The notes beneath the pieces are model-generated. The model was not told the origin of the DNA. It did not search any database and saw only the letters and a program-made list of their open reading frames with translations. Positions 28,290 to 36,898 of a DNA stretch of 38,737 nucleotides are shown piece after piece. The DNA is from an uncultured Candidatus Competibacteraceae bacterium. Lineage in GTDB: Bacteria > Pseudomonadota > Gammaproteobacteria > Competibacterales > Competibacteraceae. How positions within the stretch are numbered: the first letter of the stretch is position 1; each line of letters opens with the position of its first letter. The DNA lies in the NCBI GenBank assembly GCA_903879705.1, contig CAIRMO010000071.1, positions 1 through 38,737 on the forward strand, read 5' to 3'. Made by a program: the position numbers and the translations under genes.

Positions 28290-28913
28290 ATGTTCCAGGT
28301 TTATGGCTGTCCCCGCACTCGTTCTACTCGTGTTGTCTGGGCGCTGGAAGAAGCGGGCGTCGAATATGAGTACCAAAAAGTCGACCTGTTTGCTGGTGAA
28401 GGTCGGCAGCCCGCCTATCTGGCGCTGAATCCCGGCGGCAAGGTGCCAGCGCTGGCCGATGACGATCTGGTGCTGACCGAGTCAGCGGCCATTTGTACCT
28501 ACATCGGCGACGCTTTTCCCACCAGCGGCCTGACCCCATCATTTGGTTCCCCGGAACGCGCCCGCTATAACCAGTGGTGCTTTTTCGCCATGTGCGAACT
28601 GGAACAGCCACTGTGGACGATAGCCAAGCACCGTTTCGCCCTGCCGGAAAAACGCCGGGTGCCGGATGCAATTGAAACAGCGGTCTGGGAGTTCGCCATC
28701 GCCACCAAGGTGCTGGCCACAGGTCTCGGCGGGCGGGAGTTTCTGGTCGCGGAACGGTTCACCGCCGCCGACATTCTGGTGGCGCATACCCTGGCCTGGG
28801 CGCAATCGTTTGAGTTGCCGCTGGGTCATACCGTGTTGGAAGCCTACGCCGAACGGTTGTTGGCGCGGCCCGCGCTGGCCCGGGCCAAGGCACAGGAGCA
28901 GAATGCGGTCTGA
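28290..28913 (+). CDS. Glutathione S-transferase family protein
   Basis: A 207-residue cytosolic GST-fold protein. The thioredoxin-like N-terminal domain is at residues 1-78, with [17 protein letters not shown] and the glutathione-binding [20 protein letters not shown] (cis-Pro and Glu-Ser). The all-helical C-terminal domain ends with the capping motif [15 protein letters not shown]. The catalytic residue is likely the Ser or Cys near residues 7-13. The substrate is unknown. Its stop overlaps the cbiD start by 11 nt, so the two are translated from one mRNA, an unusual partner for a corrin-synthesis gene. Confidence 0.9.
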   Translation: MFQVYGCPRTRSTRVVWALEEAGVEYEYQKVDLFAGEGRQPAYLALNPGGKVPALADDDLVLTESAAICTYIGDAFPTSGLTPSFGSPERARYNQWCFFAMCELEQPLWTIAKHRFALPEKRRVPDAIETAVWEFAIATKVLATGLGGREFLVAERFTAADILVAHTLAWAQSFELPLGHTVLEAYAERLLARPALARAKAQEQNAV

Positions 28914-29997
28914 AACCCCCGAAATCCGCCATCTGCTGCGCTACGGTTACACCACCGGCGCTTGCGCCACTGCGGCCAGTCTGGCGGCAGCGCATCGTTT
29001 GCTGGCGGGGGTTGAACCGGCTCAGGTGACTATCACCCTGCCACGCGGCCAGCCGGCGCAATTTCCGTTAGCTTACTGCCGGTTGACGGCGACTGGCGCG
29101 GAAGCAGCGGTGGTCAAGGATGCTGGTGACGATCCTGATGTAACTCATGGGGCGCTGATTGTCGCCGAGGTGAGATTGCGCCAAGCGCCGGGGGTCGCGT
29201 TCCAGGCCGGAACGGGGGTGGGAACCCTCACTTTGCCTGGCTTGCCGATTCCACCCGGCGAGCCGGCCATCAATCCCACTCCCCGGCGGATGATCGCGGA
29301 GCATTTGGCACAGGCAGCCGTTGAGTCAGGTTATTGCGGTGGATTTGAAATCGTTATTGGTATTGAAAACGGCGCGGAACTGGCGTTAAAAACGCTGAAT
29401 CCGCGGCTGGGTATTATTGGCGGACTGTCTATTCTTGGCACGACTGGCATCGTCCGGCCTTTCTCCTGTTCTGCCTATATCGCTTCGATCCAGGAGGCCA
29501 TTGATGTGGCTCGCGCCAATGGGTGCAGTCACATCGCTGCATGCACCGGCGCTGCCAGCGAAAATCTGATGCGAACCCATTATCGGTTGCCGGACTTGGC
29601 GCTGATTGAAATGGGCGATTTTGCCGGGGCAGTGCTGAAGCATCTGCGGCGGGCGCCCATTCCTCAACTGAGCCTGGCCGGCGGCTTCGGCAAGATCAGC
29701 AAACTGGCGGCGGGTCACCTCGATTTACACAGCCGCAGTTCTAGCGTGGACTTTCTATTGCTGACCAGGGAGGCGGCGGCGCTGGGTGCAAAAGCCGACT
29801 TGCAGGCGGCAATGCGAACCGCCAACACCAGCCAGCAGGCATTGGCGCTAGCTCATGCGGCGGGGTTGCCATTAGGCGAGCGGATTTGCGACAAGGCTCG
29901 CGATCAGGCCCGCGCCATTCTTCCGCCTGAGGTCACAGTGGAAGTCTGGGCGATGGACCGCGAAGGCCAACCGGTCGGTCATGCCGGGTTTGCTTGA
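28903..29997 (+). CDS. cbiD: Cobalt-precorrin-5B (C1)-methyltransferase CbiD
   Basis: A 364-residue CbiD that methylates C1 of the contracted corrin ring in the anaerobic cobalamin pathway. Family signatures are [19 protein letters not shown] near the start, [14 protein letters not shown] (about residues 68-81) and [14 protein letters not shown]. The length is as expected. The ATG at 28903 overlaps the GST end by 11 nt; the frame is open inside the GST gene, but homology begins here. It and cobB are the only corrin genes in the window, so the rest of the pathway must be elsewhere. Confidence 0.94.
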   Translation: MRSETPEIRHLLRYGYTTGACATAASLAAAHRLLAGVEPAQVTITLPRGQPAQFPLAYCRLTATGAEAAVVKDAGDDPDVTHGALIVAEVRLRQAPGVAFQAGTGVGTLTLPGLPIPPGEPAINPTPRRMIAEHLAQAAVESGYCGGFEIVIGIENGAELALKTLNPRLGIIGGLSILGTTGIVRPFSCSAYIASIQEAIDVARANGCSHIAACTGAASENLMRTHYRLPDLALIEMGDFAGAVLKHLRRAPIPQLSLAGGFGKISKLAAGHLDLHSRSSSVDFLLLTREAAALGAKADLQAAMRTANTSQQALALAHAAGLPLGERICDKARDQARAILPPEVTVEVWAMDREGQPVGHAGFA

Positions 29998-30133
29998 GAA
30001 TAGAGGATGATGAGCAGGTTTCAGCGGGGTCTTGCGACTCCGGCCCGCGCCTTCCCCTCCACCGGCGTTAGTTCCCGCCCAACTAGCGGTAGCCAGCGCC
30101 TCACTTCGCCGGGCTTTTCCACGTTATCGGCGG

Positions 30134-31774
30134 TTACATATTCGGATAATTCGGCCCGCCGCCACCTTCCGGGGTCACCCAGTTGATGTTCTGGGTCGGG
30201 TCCTTGATGTCGCAGGTCTTGCAGTGGACGCAATTCTGGGCATTGATTTGCAAACGCGGGTTGTTGCCCTCGCTGTCCCGGATGATTTCATAAACCCCCG
30301 CCGGGCAATAGCGCTGCTCCGGGGCATCGTACCAGGCCAGATTGACCTGAATTGGGACCGCCGGGTCCTTGAGGGTCAGGTGGCAAGGCTGATCCTCGCC
30401 GTGATTGGTGTTGGAAATAAACACCGAGGACAGCCGGTCGAAACTGACCTTTCCGTCCGGCTTGGGATAGTCGATCTTCGGACACCCGGACGCCTTCTTG
30501 AGCTTGGCATGATCCGGTTTATGGTGGAGGGTCCACGGCGCTTTGCCCCGAAGCATGTAAGTATCCAGCGCCGAGTACGCAATCGCGGCCCACAAGCCCC
30601 AACTGAACGACGGCTTGATGTTGCGGACTTGATAAAGCTCTTCCCATAGCCAGCTCTTTTGCAACGCTTCGGGATAGTCGGTAACTTCATCCGCGCTGCG
30701 CCCGGCCCTGACCGCGGCGAACACCGCTTCCGCCGCTACCATCCCCGACTTCATTGCGGTGTGCGTACCCTTGATCTTGGGCGCGTTGAGAAAGCCGGCG
30801 GTGTCGCCAATCAGCAGTCCACCGGGGAAGGTCAGTTTGGGAATCGACTGGAAACCGCCGGCGGAAATGGCCCGCGCCCCGTAAGCCATGCGTCGCCCGC
30901 CTTCAAAGGTCGGACGAATATCGGGATGGGTCTTGAAGCGCTGGAATTCCTCGAACGGCGACAAGTGCGGGTTTTCATAACCCAGGCCGACCACAAACCC
31001 GACCGCAACCTGATTATTTTCGAGATGGTAGAGGAAGGACCCGCCATAGGTACTGGCGTCCAGCGGCCAACCGACCGTGTGGACGATCTTGCCCAATTGG
31101 TGCTGGGCAGGATCGATCTCCCACAGTTCCTTGATGCCGATGCCGTAGGTCTGCGGATCCACGCCCTCGCGCAGCTTAAACTGCTCGAACAGAGTCTTGG
31201 TTAGCGAACCCCGACAGCCCTCGGCGCAGAGGGTGTAGCGGGCACGCAGTTCCATCCCCGGCGCAAACTGTTCAGTCGGCTGACCATCGCGGCCTATGCC
31301 CATATCACCGGTCGCCACGCCCACGACTGCGCCGTCACTGTTGTACAGCACTTCGGCGGCGGCGAAGCCGGGGTAGATTTCCACCCCCAGTTCTTCAGCC
31401 TGGGTCGCCAGCCAGCGACACAGGTTGCCCAGACTGATGATGTAGTTGCCGTGGTTATTCATCTGCGGCGGGGTGGGCAACCGGTACGAACGCGCACGGC
31501 TCAGGAACAGGAACTGGTCTTCTCCCGCCGGCGTGTGCAGCGGCGCGCCCCGTTCCTGCCAATCAGGAAACAGTTCGTTCAGGGCGCGCGGCTCGACGAC
31601 TGCCCCGGACAGGATGTGCGCCCCGACCTCGGACCCTTTTTCCAGCACGAATACGCTGAGTTCCTGATCGTGTTGCGCGGCTAACTGCTTCAAACGGATC
31701 GCGGCAGCCAGGCCAGACGGGCCAGCGCCGACGATCACCACGTCATATTCCATACTTTCGCGTTCTACTTTCAC
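30134..31774 (-). CDS. Electron transfer flavoprotein-ubiquinone oxidoreductase
   Basis: A 546-residue membrane-associated ETF-QO that passes electrons from acyl-CoA dehydrogenases, via ETF, to ubiquinone. The FAD-binding motif is [14 protein letters not shown], the conserved [12 protein letters not shown] and [20 protein letters not shown] are present, and the C-terminal [4Fe-4S] domain has CPAGVYE and [20 protein letters not shown]. The ending [10 protein letters not shown] is typical. A GTG at 31774 with AGGAG about 8 nt upstream gives the [13 protein letters not shown] start, like the MEREYMEFDV start of pseudomonad forms; the ATG at 31753 is an alternative. It is convergent with cbiD, and ETF subunit genes are not adjacent. 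Confidence 0.95.
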   Translation of the reverse strand: MKVERESMEYDVVIVGAGPSGLAAAIRLKQLAAQHDQELSVFVLEKGSEVGAHILSGAVVEPRALNELFPDWQERGAPLHTPAGEDQFLFLSRARSYRLPTPPQMNNHGNYIISLGNLCRWLATQAEELGVEIYPGFAAAEVLYNSDGAVVGVATGDMGIGRDGQPTEQFAPGMELRARYTLCAEGCRGSLTKTLFEQFKLREGVDPQTYGIGIKELWEIDPAQHQLGKIVHTVGWPLDASTYGGSFLYHLENNQVAVGFVVGLGYENPHLSPFEEFQRFKTHPDIRPTFEGGRRMAYGARAISAGGFQSIPKLTFPGGLLIGDTAGFLNAPKIKGTHTAMKSGMVAAEAVFAAVRAGRSADEVTDYPEALQKSWLWEELYQVRNIKPSFSWGLWAAIAYSALDTYMLRGKAPWTLHHKPDHAKLKKASGCPKIDYPKPDGKVSFDRLSSVFISNTNHGEDQPCHLTLKDPAVPIQVNLAWYDAPEQRYCPAGVYEIIRDSEGNNPRLQINAQNCVHCKTCDIKDPTQNINWVTPEGGGGPNYPNM

Positions 31775-31903
31775 CGGGTCACTCCTTCTGGGTCATTCAG
31801 GTTGGAGACGGCGGGAAATCCCCCGCTTGAGCGTGGAATCTCCGCAACTTTCGCGATTGTAGCAAGCCGCCGCCCTGAATTATTGCTCTTTAACGCCAAG
31901 CCA

Positions 31904-32060
31904 GATCCATCAACGAAAGCCGCCGGGCTGGCGGTGTTAGCCTGTGGAGAGACTGTAAATCCTGTTTCCGCGAAAGTGGACATAGGCAGGACTCAGTAAA
32001 GCAGGAGGCCCTGATAGTGATGTCAGGAATCCCCGTCCTTTAGGGCGGGGAGGATGTCAA
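31904..32060 (+). mobile_element. Solo IS200/IS605-type right end with tnpB 3' codons, copy A
   Basis: The first 96 nt (to the TAA at 31997-31999) read as the last 31 codons of a TnpB-like protein (DPSTKAAGLAVLACGETVNP and onward). They are followed by a structured tail, GGAATCCCCG...CGGGGAGGATGTCAA, with a hairpin at 32031-32050. This is the usual layout of the tnpB 3' end plus right end in IS605-group elements, where the TnpB guide RNA arises. The rest of the element is missing. The end at 32060 lies inside the WS/DGAT gene, supplying its last ~12 codons. Copy B shares about 90% identity over most of the length. Confidence 0.8.
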
Positions 32061-33486
32061 GCTCCCAGGGACTCATCAGGGTGATGAGTAACAGCTTTTC
32101 AAACTCGCCAGCGAACCGCCCGATAATCGCTTCCGGGTCGGCGACCAGCTTCTGATCAGCGACCAGCCCGAAATGCACCCGGTTGTTATAGCTGAGAATA
32201 CTGACGCCTATGCCGATCTGCCCGGACTGCGGCACCCAAAACATCATCTCGGCCATCCGCGCCCCGCCCAGATAAATCGGTCCACTCGGACCCGGGACGT
32301 TGGTCATCACCGCCGAGGCTTTCTTACTCAGCATCTCCAGCAATGATTGCTGTATCCGGTTTGGCCCCATCCCGGCGGCCCCGAGCAGTCCTAGCGCGAG
32401 GATCGGCTGAAATGATTCTTTCAACTCGTTCATCCGTTGCCGCACTTCGTAGACCCGCTCCAGCGGGTTAGCGATGCCGACCGGCAGGGTCAGAAATACC
32501 AATCCGAAGTAATTGCCGAGCTGAGCGGCTTTCTCCTGCGAGCGCAGATTGACCGGGATCACCGCTCGCACCTGCAACTCGGCAGGAACTGGATCGCCCT
32601 GCTCGACCAGATAGTCACGCAGCGCTCCCGCTACCGTCGCCAGCAGCACGTCGTTAACCGATCCACCGAGCGCCCTGCCGATGGTCTTGACCTGATCCAA
32701 GGGCAGCGGCTCGGCCCAAGCGACCCGCTTGGAGACGCCCAGATCGCCCTTGAAGCGGGTTCTGGAATCATCGTTCATGAGGGCGAGACGGATAATTTCA
32801 GCCGTCAGCCGGACCCCGGTGCGGGCATAGTCCAACGCATGAGTCGGATGCTTGAACATATCCGCCCCTTCTCCGATCAGCCCCCGGCCCAGCTTGAGAG
32901 TGGTCTGCACCGCCTTGTCCACCGGATTGAAAAACCGCCGAAAAATACCGGCTTCCTCCTCAGCCCGTTTAACTTCGGCCTCGGGCGTAGGCGCGACACC
33001 GGGGGCAGGATCGGTCAGTGCCAGCAGAACGTGAATCAGGGCGATGCCGTCGGCATAGCTGTGGTGAATCCGCAGAATGATGGCGCTGCCGCCCTGGTAG
33101 TCTTCGACCAGATGGAATTGCCACATTGGTTTTGAGAAATCCAGCGGGGTACTCATCAGATCGCTGGCCAAATGTTGCAATTCAGCCTTGTCGGCCCGGC
33201 CCGGCAAGGCAGTACGCAGCACATGGCGGTTAATGTCGAAGTACGGATCGGTTTCCCAGAATGCGCCGGCAGCTTTTTGCGCCGCCCGTTGAGTAAAGCG
33301 CCGATATTTCAGGAATCGGGTCTCGACAACCTCGCGCAGCCGCTCATACCCCAATCGCTCGGCGAAAATCATAACCCCGGTAATCATCATCAGATTGGTC
33401 GGGCGTTCCATCCGCAGCCAAGCGGTGTCAATCCCGGAGATGCGCTCGCTGTCTTTGTTTTTGGGCATGAGGAAATCCAGAATCAT
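32023..33486 (-). CDS. Wax ester synthase/diacylglycerol acyltransferase (WS/DGAT)
   Basis: A 487-residue bifunctional acyltransferase that esterifies fatty alcohols or diacylglycerol with acyl-CoA to make storage lipid at the inner membrane. The catalytic motif HHSYADG (HHxxxDG) is at about 141-147. The C-terminal domain has GSVNDVLLATVAGALRDYL, RAVIPVNLRS and VMTNVPGPSGPIYLGGARM, all typical. The frame ends with LDILPALKDGDS, encoded by the transposon right end 31904-32060 rather than native sequence, so the original C-terminus was altered near SPWE. The ATG at 33486 has GGAAAA upstream; an in-frame ATG at 33468 is an alternative. It is divergent from the acyl-CoA-binding-protein gene. Confidence 0.9.
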   Translation of the reverse strand: MILDFLMPKNKDSERISGIDTAWLRMERPTNLMMITGVMIFAERLGYERLREVVETRFLKYRRFTQRAAQKAAGAFWETDPYFDINRHVLRTALPGRADKAELQHLASDLMSTPLDFSKPMWQFHLVEDYQGGSAIILRIHHSYADGIALIHVLLALTDPAPGVAPTPEAEVKRAEEEAGIFRRFFNPVDKAVQTTLKLGRGLIGEGADMFKHPTHALDYARTGVRLTAEIIRLALMNDDSRTRFKGDLGVSKRVAWAEPLPLDQVKTIGRALGGSVNDVLLATVAGALRDYLVEQGDPVPAELQVRAVIPVNLRSQEKAAQLGNYFGLVFLTLPVGIANPLERVYEVRQRMNELKESFQPILALGLLGAAGMGPNRIQQSLLEMLSKKASAVMTNVPGPSGPIYLGGARMAEMMFWVPQSGQIGIGVSILSYNNRVHFGLVADQKLVADPEAIIGRFAGEFEKLLLITLMSPWELDILPALKDGDS

Positions 33487-33502
33487 CTGGATTTTCCGCG
33501 AG

Positions 33503-33530
33503 AAACCCCGACATTGATGCCGGGGAGGGA
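33503..33530 (+). repeat. Hairpin resembling an IS200/IS605-type right-end stem
   Basis: GAAACCCCG...CGGGGAGGG, a near-perfect palindrome (stem 33506-33510 with 33521-33525 and an inner CAT/ATG), has the same GAA(A/T)CCCCG-CGGGGAGG architecture as the ends at 32060 and 33807. The TGTCAA terminus is not present. It lies 17 nt upstream of the WS/DGAT ATG. Confidence 0.5.
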
Positions 33531-33627
33531 TAGCGGACGGCGCGGCAGTTCCCCTCGTGGGGACTGTTTAAGCGCCGCTCTTTTCGGTAAAATCTCCCAC
33601 ATCAGATCGTGATAATCAAGCGATCCG

Positions 33628-33807
33628 GATCCATCAACGAAGGCCGTCGGGCTGGCGGTGTTAGCCTGTGGAGAGACTGTAAATCCTGTTTCCGCGAAAG
33701 TGGGCATAGGGAGGACTCGGTGAAGCAGGAAACCCGGATAGTGATGTCAGGAATCCCCGTCCCCCGCATTCGCGAGGGCAGGCCTTTTAGGGCGGGGAGG
33801 ATGTCAA
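33628..33807 (+). mobile_element. Solo IS200/IS605-type right end with tnpB 3' codons, copy B
   Basis: Homologous to copy A from the GATCCATCAACG codons through the TGTCAA terminus, in the same orientation. The tnpB-like frame ends with a TGA about 95 nt in. The terminal hairpin (33755-33797) is 23 nt longer than in copy A because of an extra internal segment containing CGCATTCGCGAGGG. It ends 62 nt upstream of the acyl-CoA-binding-protein ATG and so sits in the divergent promoter region shared with WS/DGAT. No transposase, full tnpB or left end is found beside it. Confidence 0.8.
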
Positions 33808-33869
33808 AGTTGCAGCAATCTCGAATTCCGGTGCCAAAGGCCACGACTACCCCACGGAGAAAACCCGCC

Positions 33870-34130
33870 ATGTCCGACTTAGCGACCCGTTTCCAAACCG
33901 CCGCCGATGACAGCAAGCAGCTCAGCAAGCGGCCCGACAATGACACCCTGTTGAAGCTGTACGCCACCTTCAAGCAGGGATCGAGCGGCAATGCTGAAGG
34001 CAAGCGCCCCGGTTTTACGGATCTGGTGGGCCGCGCCAAGTACGATGCCTGGGCCAAGCTGAAAGAGATGCCCAAGGAAGACGCCATGCAGCAATACATT
34101 GATTTGGTCGAGTCGCTCAAGAATGCCTGA
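33870..34130 (+). CDS. Acyl-CoA-binding protein
   Basis: An 86-residue four-helix acyl-CoA-binding protein (ACBP family). It begins MSDLATRFQTAADDSKQLSK and carries the signature LLKLYATFKQGSSGNAEGKRPGF, here split as LLKLYATFKQGSSGNAEG and KRPGF, then GRAKYDAWAKLKEMPKEDAM. The conserved Tyr and Lys residues that hold the CoA are present. It binds long-chain acyl-CoA in the cytoplasm and may deliver it to the neighbouring WS/DGAT; that link is inference. The ATG at 33870 has GGAGA about 9 nt upstream and marks the family start; the open frame further up is transposon-end sequence. A strong terminator follows. Confidence 0.95.
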   Translation: MSDLATRFQTAADDSKQLSKRPDNDTLLKLYATFKQGSSGNAEGKRPGFTDLVGRAKYDAWAKLKEMPKEDAMQQYIDLVESLKNA

Positions 34131-34160
34131 CCAAGCATAGTTCAGCCGTTTGAACAAAAA

Positions 34161-34184
34161 AGCCGGAACCCAGGTTCCGGCTTT
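34161..34184 (+). terminator. Rho-independent terminator after the ACBP gene
   Basis: A 9-bp stem, AGCCGGAAC/GTTCCGGCT (34161-34169 with 34174-34182), is preceded by AAAAAA and followed by TTTTGCTTT, 30 nt past the ACBP stop. The A-run on the left would let it act in both directions. Confidence 0.85.
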
Positions 34185-34292
34185 TGCTTTAGGCGATTTC
34201 CTGATTTAAAGATGATTCCGCAAACAGTCATTTCCCAGCCGCGTCATACCTGCGCAAGCGGGTATGACGGAGAGAAGCGCCGCCAGACACGG

Positions 34293-36152
34293 TTAGGCTC
34301 CTTTGTTGCCGCCTTCATCATACAGTGCCCGAATCAACGACTTATCGCGCTGGTAAATATCATCCCGGAACTGAATGTCACCGTTCTCATCCGCCCAGAC
34401 CGTCCAGTACAACAGGTAGACCGGAATCTGCTGCGGCAGGGTGACCACCCGCTGCTTACCGCTGGCGGCGGCGGTTTTGATGGCGTCTTTGCTCCATTTC
34501 GGGTCGTGCTTGAGCAGGTATTCGGCCAGTTCGACCGGGTTGGAAATGCGGATGCAGCCCGAACTGAACGTGCGCTGGCTACGGCTAAACAGGCTGCGCG
34601 ACGGGGTGTCGTGCAGATAGACGTTGTAAGGATTGGGGAACATGAACTTGATCCCGCCCAGCGCGTTGCGCGGTCCGGCATCCTGGCGCAACTGGTAATT
34701 GAAATTGCCCGCCCCGACCGCGCTCCAGTTCACTGCGCCTGGATTGATCTGCTGTCCGGCGCTGTTATAAACGCGAATGCCCTGGCCGGCCAGCGCGTAA
34801 GGGTTGCGCCGCAGTTTCGGCAACTTGTCCTTGACCGCGATGGAGCGCGGTACATACCACTTGGGACTGAGTACCAGATAGGCCATGTTGGCGGTAAACG
34901 TCGGGGTTTGCCGTTCCTGCCGGCCCACCACCACGTTTGATTCGATCACCGGCTTGCCGTTTTCGATCACGCTCATCCGAAAACTGGGAATGTTGACCAG
35001 GATATAGCGTGCGCCGAAATCATCCGGCAACCAGCGCCAACGCTCCATGTTCAATTCAATTTGGCGAATCCGCTCCGAAACCGGCACATTAAGGGCAGTC
35101 AGGGTGGCAGCGTTGACGTTCCCCGTCTCGGCCAGACCATGTCGACGCTGGAAACCACGCATCGCCTCGGTCACTGTCTTGTCATGCGCCGGGTTCTTAC
35201 CCCACTCGCCGCCGACCTCGCCCAAGTCACCACTGGCCTGCAAGCGGGTCCGCAAGGCTTTACCCGGCGCGGTGCCGACGATCGGCCAGCCGCCAGCCTC
35301 TTCAACCTTGCGGTAGCGATGCAGTGTGTCCCGCAACTGGACGTAACCTTTGCCCTGCGGACTCAGCGCCCGCAATGAAGCAACGATCTTGTCTCCGGCC
35401 AGCGCTTCGCGCAGGGTTTCAGCCAGATCGCGGGACCGGGGCTTGATTGCCCATTCGGGATCGACCTTGCGCGGCGACAGCCGGCCCGACAACAGGTGCG
35501 AGGCATAGGTCAGATACGCATCGGTGAACAGCAGATCGGCATCGGCCAGTGGTCCGGCAGTCGGCGCGGCCTCGCCCTGCTCCAGTGACTTGAGCAACTT
35601 TTGCAAGGCAGCACGGTGGTAATCAGCAGCCCGTAGCCCTTCACGGTCTGCCTCGCCCAGCGCCTTGATGAGATCAGCCGCTGCCGACAAGGGCTTGCCA
35701 TCAGCGCTGAGCCAAGCGGCCCGATAGTCGCGCTGGGCGTAAAAGGGCATCAGGTAATGCGCCCGCAGCTCGCGGTTCTCGACTTTGACCGTGGTCGGCA
35801 ACGGATCAATGCGGATCCGCTGGCAGATTTGATCGGCGATCCGGTTTTGCAGCCCGTTATCGATCGCTGGACAAGGCGGCAACTGTGGTGGTGGGGCGGC
35901 GACGGTTTCAACCGGTGCGGCTTCCTCGACCTTCGGCTCCGGCTCGGCGTCTTCTTGTTGATCCAGCGGCGCGGGGCCGGGTTTCAATGCCGCGACTGCC
36001 GAAAGCGCGTCTGATTTCGGCGAACTGATGGGGGTATTTTGAATGGCTGGCACCGGATCGCTGGCCGCTTGCGCCACAACGGGTGGAGAGTTAAGCGCAC
36101 AAGCGCCTAATAGCGTACAAAACCCTAAGGAAACAATGATCCGCTTGGACAT
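34293..36152 (-). CDS. Lipoprotein L,D-transpeptidase (YcbB/LdtD-like)
   Basis: A 619-residue murein L,D-transpeptidase that forms 3-3 cross-links in peptidoglycan. The signal peptide ends in the lipobox LLGAC (Cys18), unlike E. coli LdtD which is membrane-anchored. A Pro/Glu/Ala-rich linker (about residues 25-100) comes before a long helical scaffold. A peptidoglycan-binding motif (VTEAMRGFQRRHGLAETGNV) follows, then the YkuD catalytic domain with YLHDTPSRSLFSRSQR and SSGCIRISNPVELAEYLL, which carries the His, Ser and nucleophilic Cys. The ATG at 36152 gives the lipoprotein signal; the upstream frame to 36212 adds 20 residues without sense. Confidence 0.92.
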   Translation of the reverse strand: MSKRIIVSLGFCTLLGACALNSPPVVAQAASDPVPAIQNTPISSPKSDALSAVAALKPGPAPLDQQEDAEPEPKVEEAAPVETVAAPPPQLPPCPAIDNGLQNRIADQICQRIRIDPLPTTVKVENRELRAHYLMPFYAQRDYRAAWLSADGKPLSAAADLIKALGEADREGLRAADYHRAALQKLLKSLEQGEAAPTAGPLADADLLFTDAYLTYASHLLSGRLSPRKVDPEWAIKPRSRDLAETLREALAGDKIVASLRALSPQGKGYVQLRDTLHRYRKVEEAGGWPIVGTAPGKALRTRLQASGDLGEVGGEWGKNPAHDKTVTEAMRGFQRRHGLAETGNVNAATLTALNVPVSERIRQIELNMERWRWLPDDFGARYILVNIPSFRMSVIENGKPVIESNVVVGRQERQTPTFTANMAYLVLSPKWYVPRSIAVKDKLPKLRRNPYALAGQGIRVYNSAGQQINPGAVNWSAVGAGNFNYQLRQDAGPRNALGGIKFMFPNPYNVYLHDTPSRSLFSRSQRTFSSGCIRISNPVELAEYLLKHDPKWSKDAIKTAAASGKQRVVTLPQQIPVYLLYWTVWADENGDIQFRDDIYQRDKSLIRALYDEGGNKGA

Positions 36153-36192
36153 GGCGATGAGCGACCTGATGCTGGCGAGTGACTTAATGTAG

Positions 36193-36228
36193 GGTATCAA
36201 TGATACCAACAAAGTATTAAAATGACAA
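36193..36228 (-). promoter_or_regulatory. Promoter of the L,D-transpeptidase gene with overlapping palindrome
   Basis: On the minus strand TTGTCA (36223-36228) and TATCAT (36200-36205) are spaced by exactly 17 nt, about 50 nt upstream of the ATG. The palindrome GGTATC-AAT-GATACC (36193-36207) covers the -10 box and could bind a repressor. The prediction is from sequence only. Confidence 0.55.
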
Positions 36229-36343
36229 CTGAATGACTGGATAAAACAACAAAAATCGGAGTATTTCAGTCCGGCTTAGAGCGCAGCCGGCCTTTCTGTA
36301 TCGATCAGCGCTGGCACTTTTTCTCGTTCCCCGGTTTCCCTTA

Positions 36344-36544
36344 TCACACTAGCCGTTCCAAGCCGATGTACGCCACCGCAACGGTCAGTTGCCATTTGCC
36401 CATTGCACCGCGCCCGGCCAAGGTCAGGACGCCAAAATAGTAAAGGATCCAAGCGGCGCGGTGGTTCGGATGAGGCGATCTCAGGGAATTTGCTCGGTGA
36501 ACTGCCCCGGAACCGTGACCGAGATCACCCCGCCCCAGGTACAC
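36344..36544 (-). CDS. Doubtful small frame after the DUF4280 gene
   Basis: The part after the DUF4280 stop (HRAAWILYYFGVLTLAGRGA, then MGKWQLTVAVAYIGLERLV) looks like one or two short membrane segments, so a small protein or the tail of a broken gene is possible. The ATG at 36544 lies inside DUF4280 in another frame, and no better start with a ribosome site was found. No family recognised. Confidence 0.25.
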   Translation of the reverse strand: MYLGRGDLGHGSGAVHRANSLRSPHPNHRAAWILYYFGVLTLAGRGAMGKWQLTVAVAYIGLERLV

Positions 36545-36870
36545 ATCAACTTCGACGTGTTATTCAGCGTCGGCATGTTGCTCAGCATGACGGTCGGCGA
36601 TCCTGGGACCCAAGGCGCGGGCGTGACCGGGATGCAGGGCATCGGGGTCAGCACCCCCATCGCCGCCGCCGTCGCCGCCGCAACCGTCGGATTGGCTGGA
36701 CTCATACACATCCCAAAGGGCAGGATGTTGACCATGGGCTTGTTATCCATGATGTTCGCCGCCGGCATATTGCTGGTCATCATCATGTTGATCGGTAACA
36801 CGATCAGCGAACTCGGCGCGACGCCGAAGCTGCACATCAATACCGCACCGTTACAAACATGCATCCCCAT
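36481..36870 (-). CDS. PAAR-like DUF4280 protein
   Basis: A 129-residue protein starting MGMHVCNGAVLMCSFGVAPS, with NIMDNKPMVNILPFGMCMSP and TPAPWVPGSPTVMLSNMPTL, as in the DUF4280/PAAR-like family. These proteins resemble the sharpened tip of VgrG spikes and are found with type VI secretion or other contractile devices and polymorphic toxins. Several conserved Cys (VCNG, MCSF, MCMSP, PCIPV, MCTWGG) may bind metal. The start at 36870 has AGGT 7 nt upstream. It lies 28 nt after the flavin-reductase gene. No VgrG, Hcp or toxin gene is in the window, so its secretion partner is unknown. Confidence 0.85.
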   Translation of the reverse strand: MGMHVCNGAVLMCSFGVAPSSLIVLPINMMMTSNMPAANIMDNKPMVNILPFGMCMSPANPTVAAATAAAMGVLTPMPCIPVTPAPWVPGSPTVMLSNMPTLNNTSKLMCTWGGVISVTVPGQFTEQIP

Positions 36871-36898
36871 AGTTATACCTCCACTGGAACTAGCGAAT

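Noticed and set aside
30032-30649. 205-codon plus-strand frame over the end of ETF-QO
   Set aside because: Antisense shadow of the conserved ferredoxin domain of ETF-QO.
33548-33566. CRISPR-repeat-like hairpin (GTTCCCCTCGTGGGGAC)
   Set aside because: Only one copy and no regularly spaced repeats or spacers; a plain hairpin near mobile-element ends is simpler.
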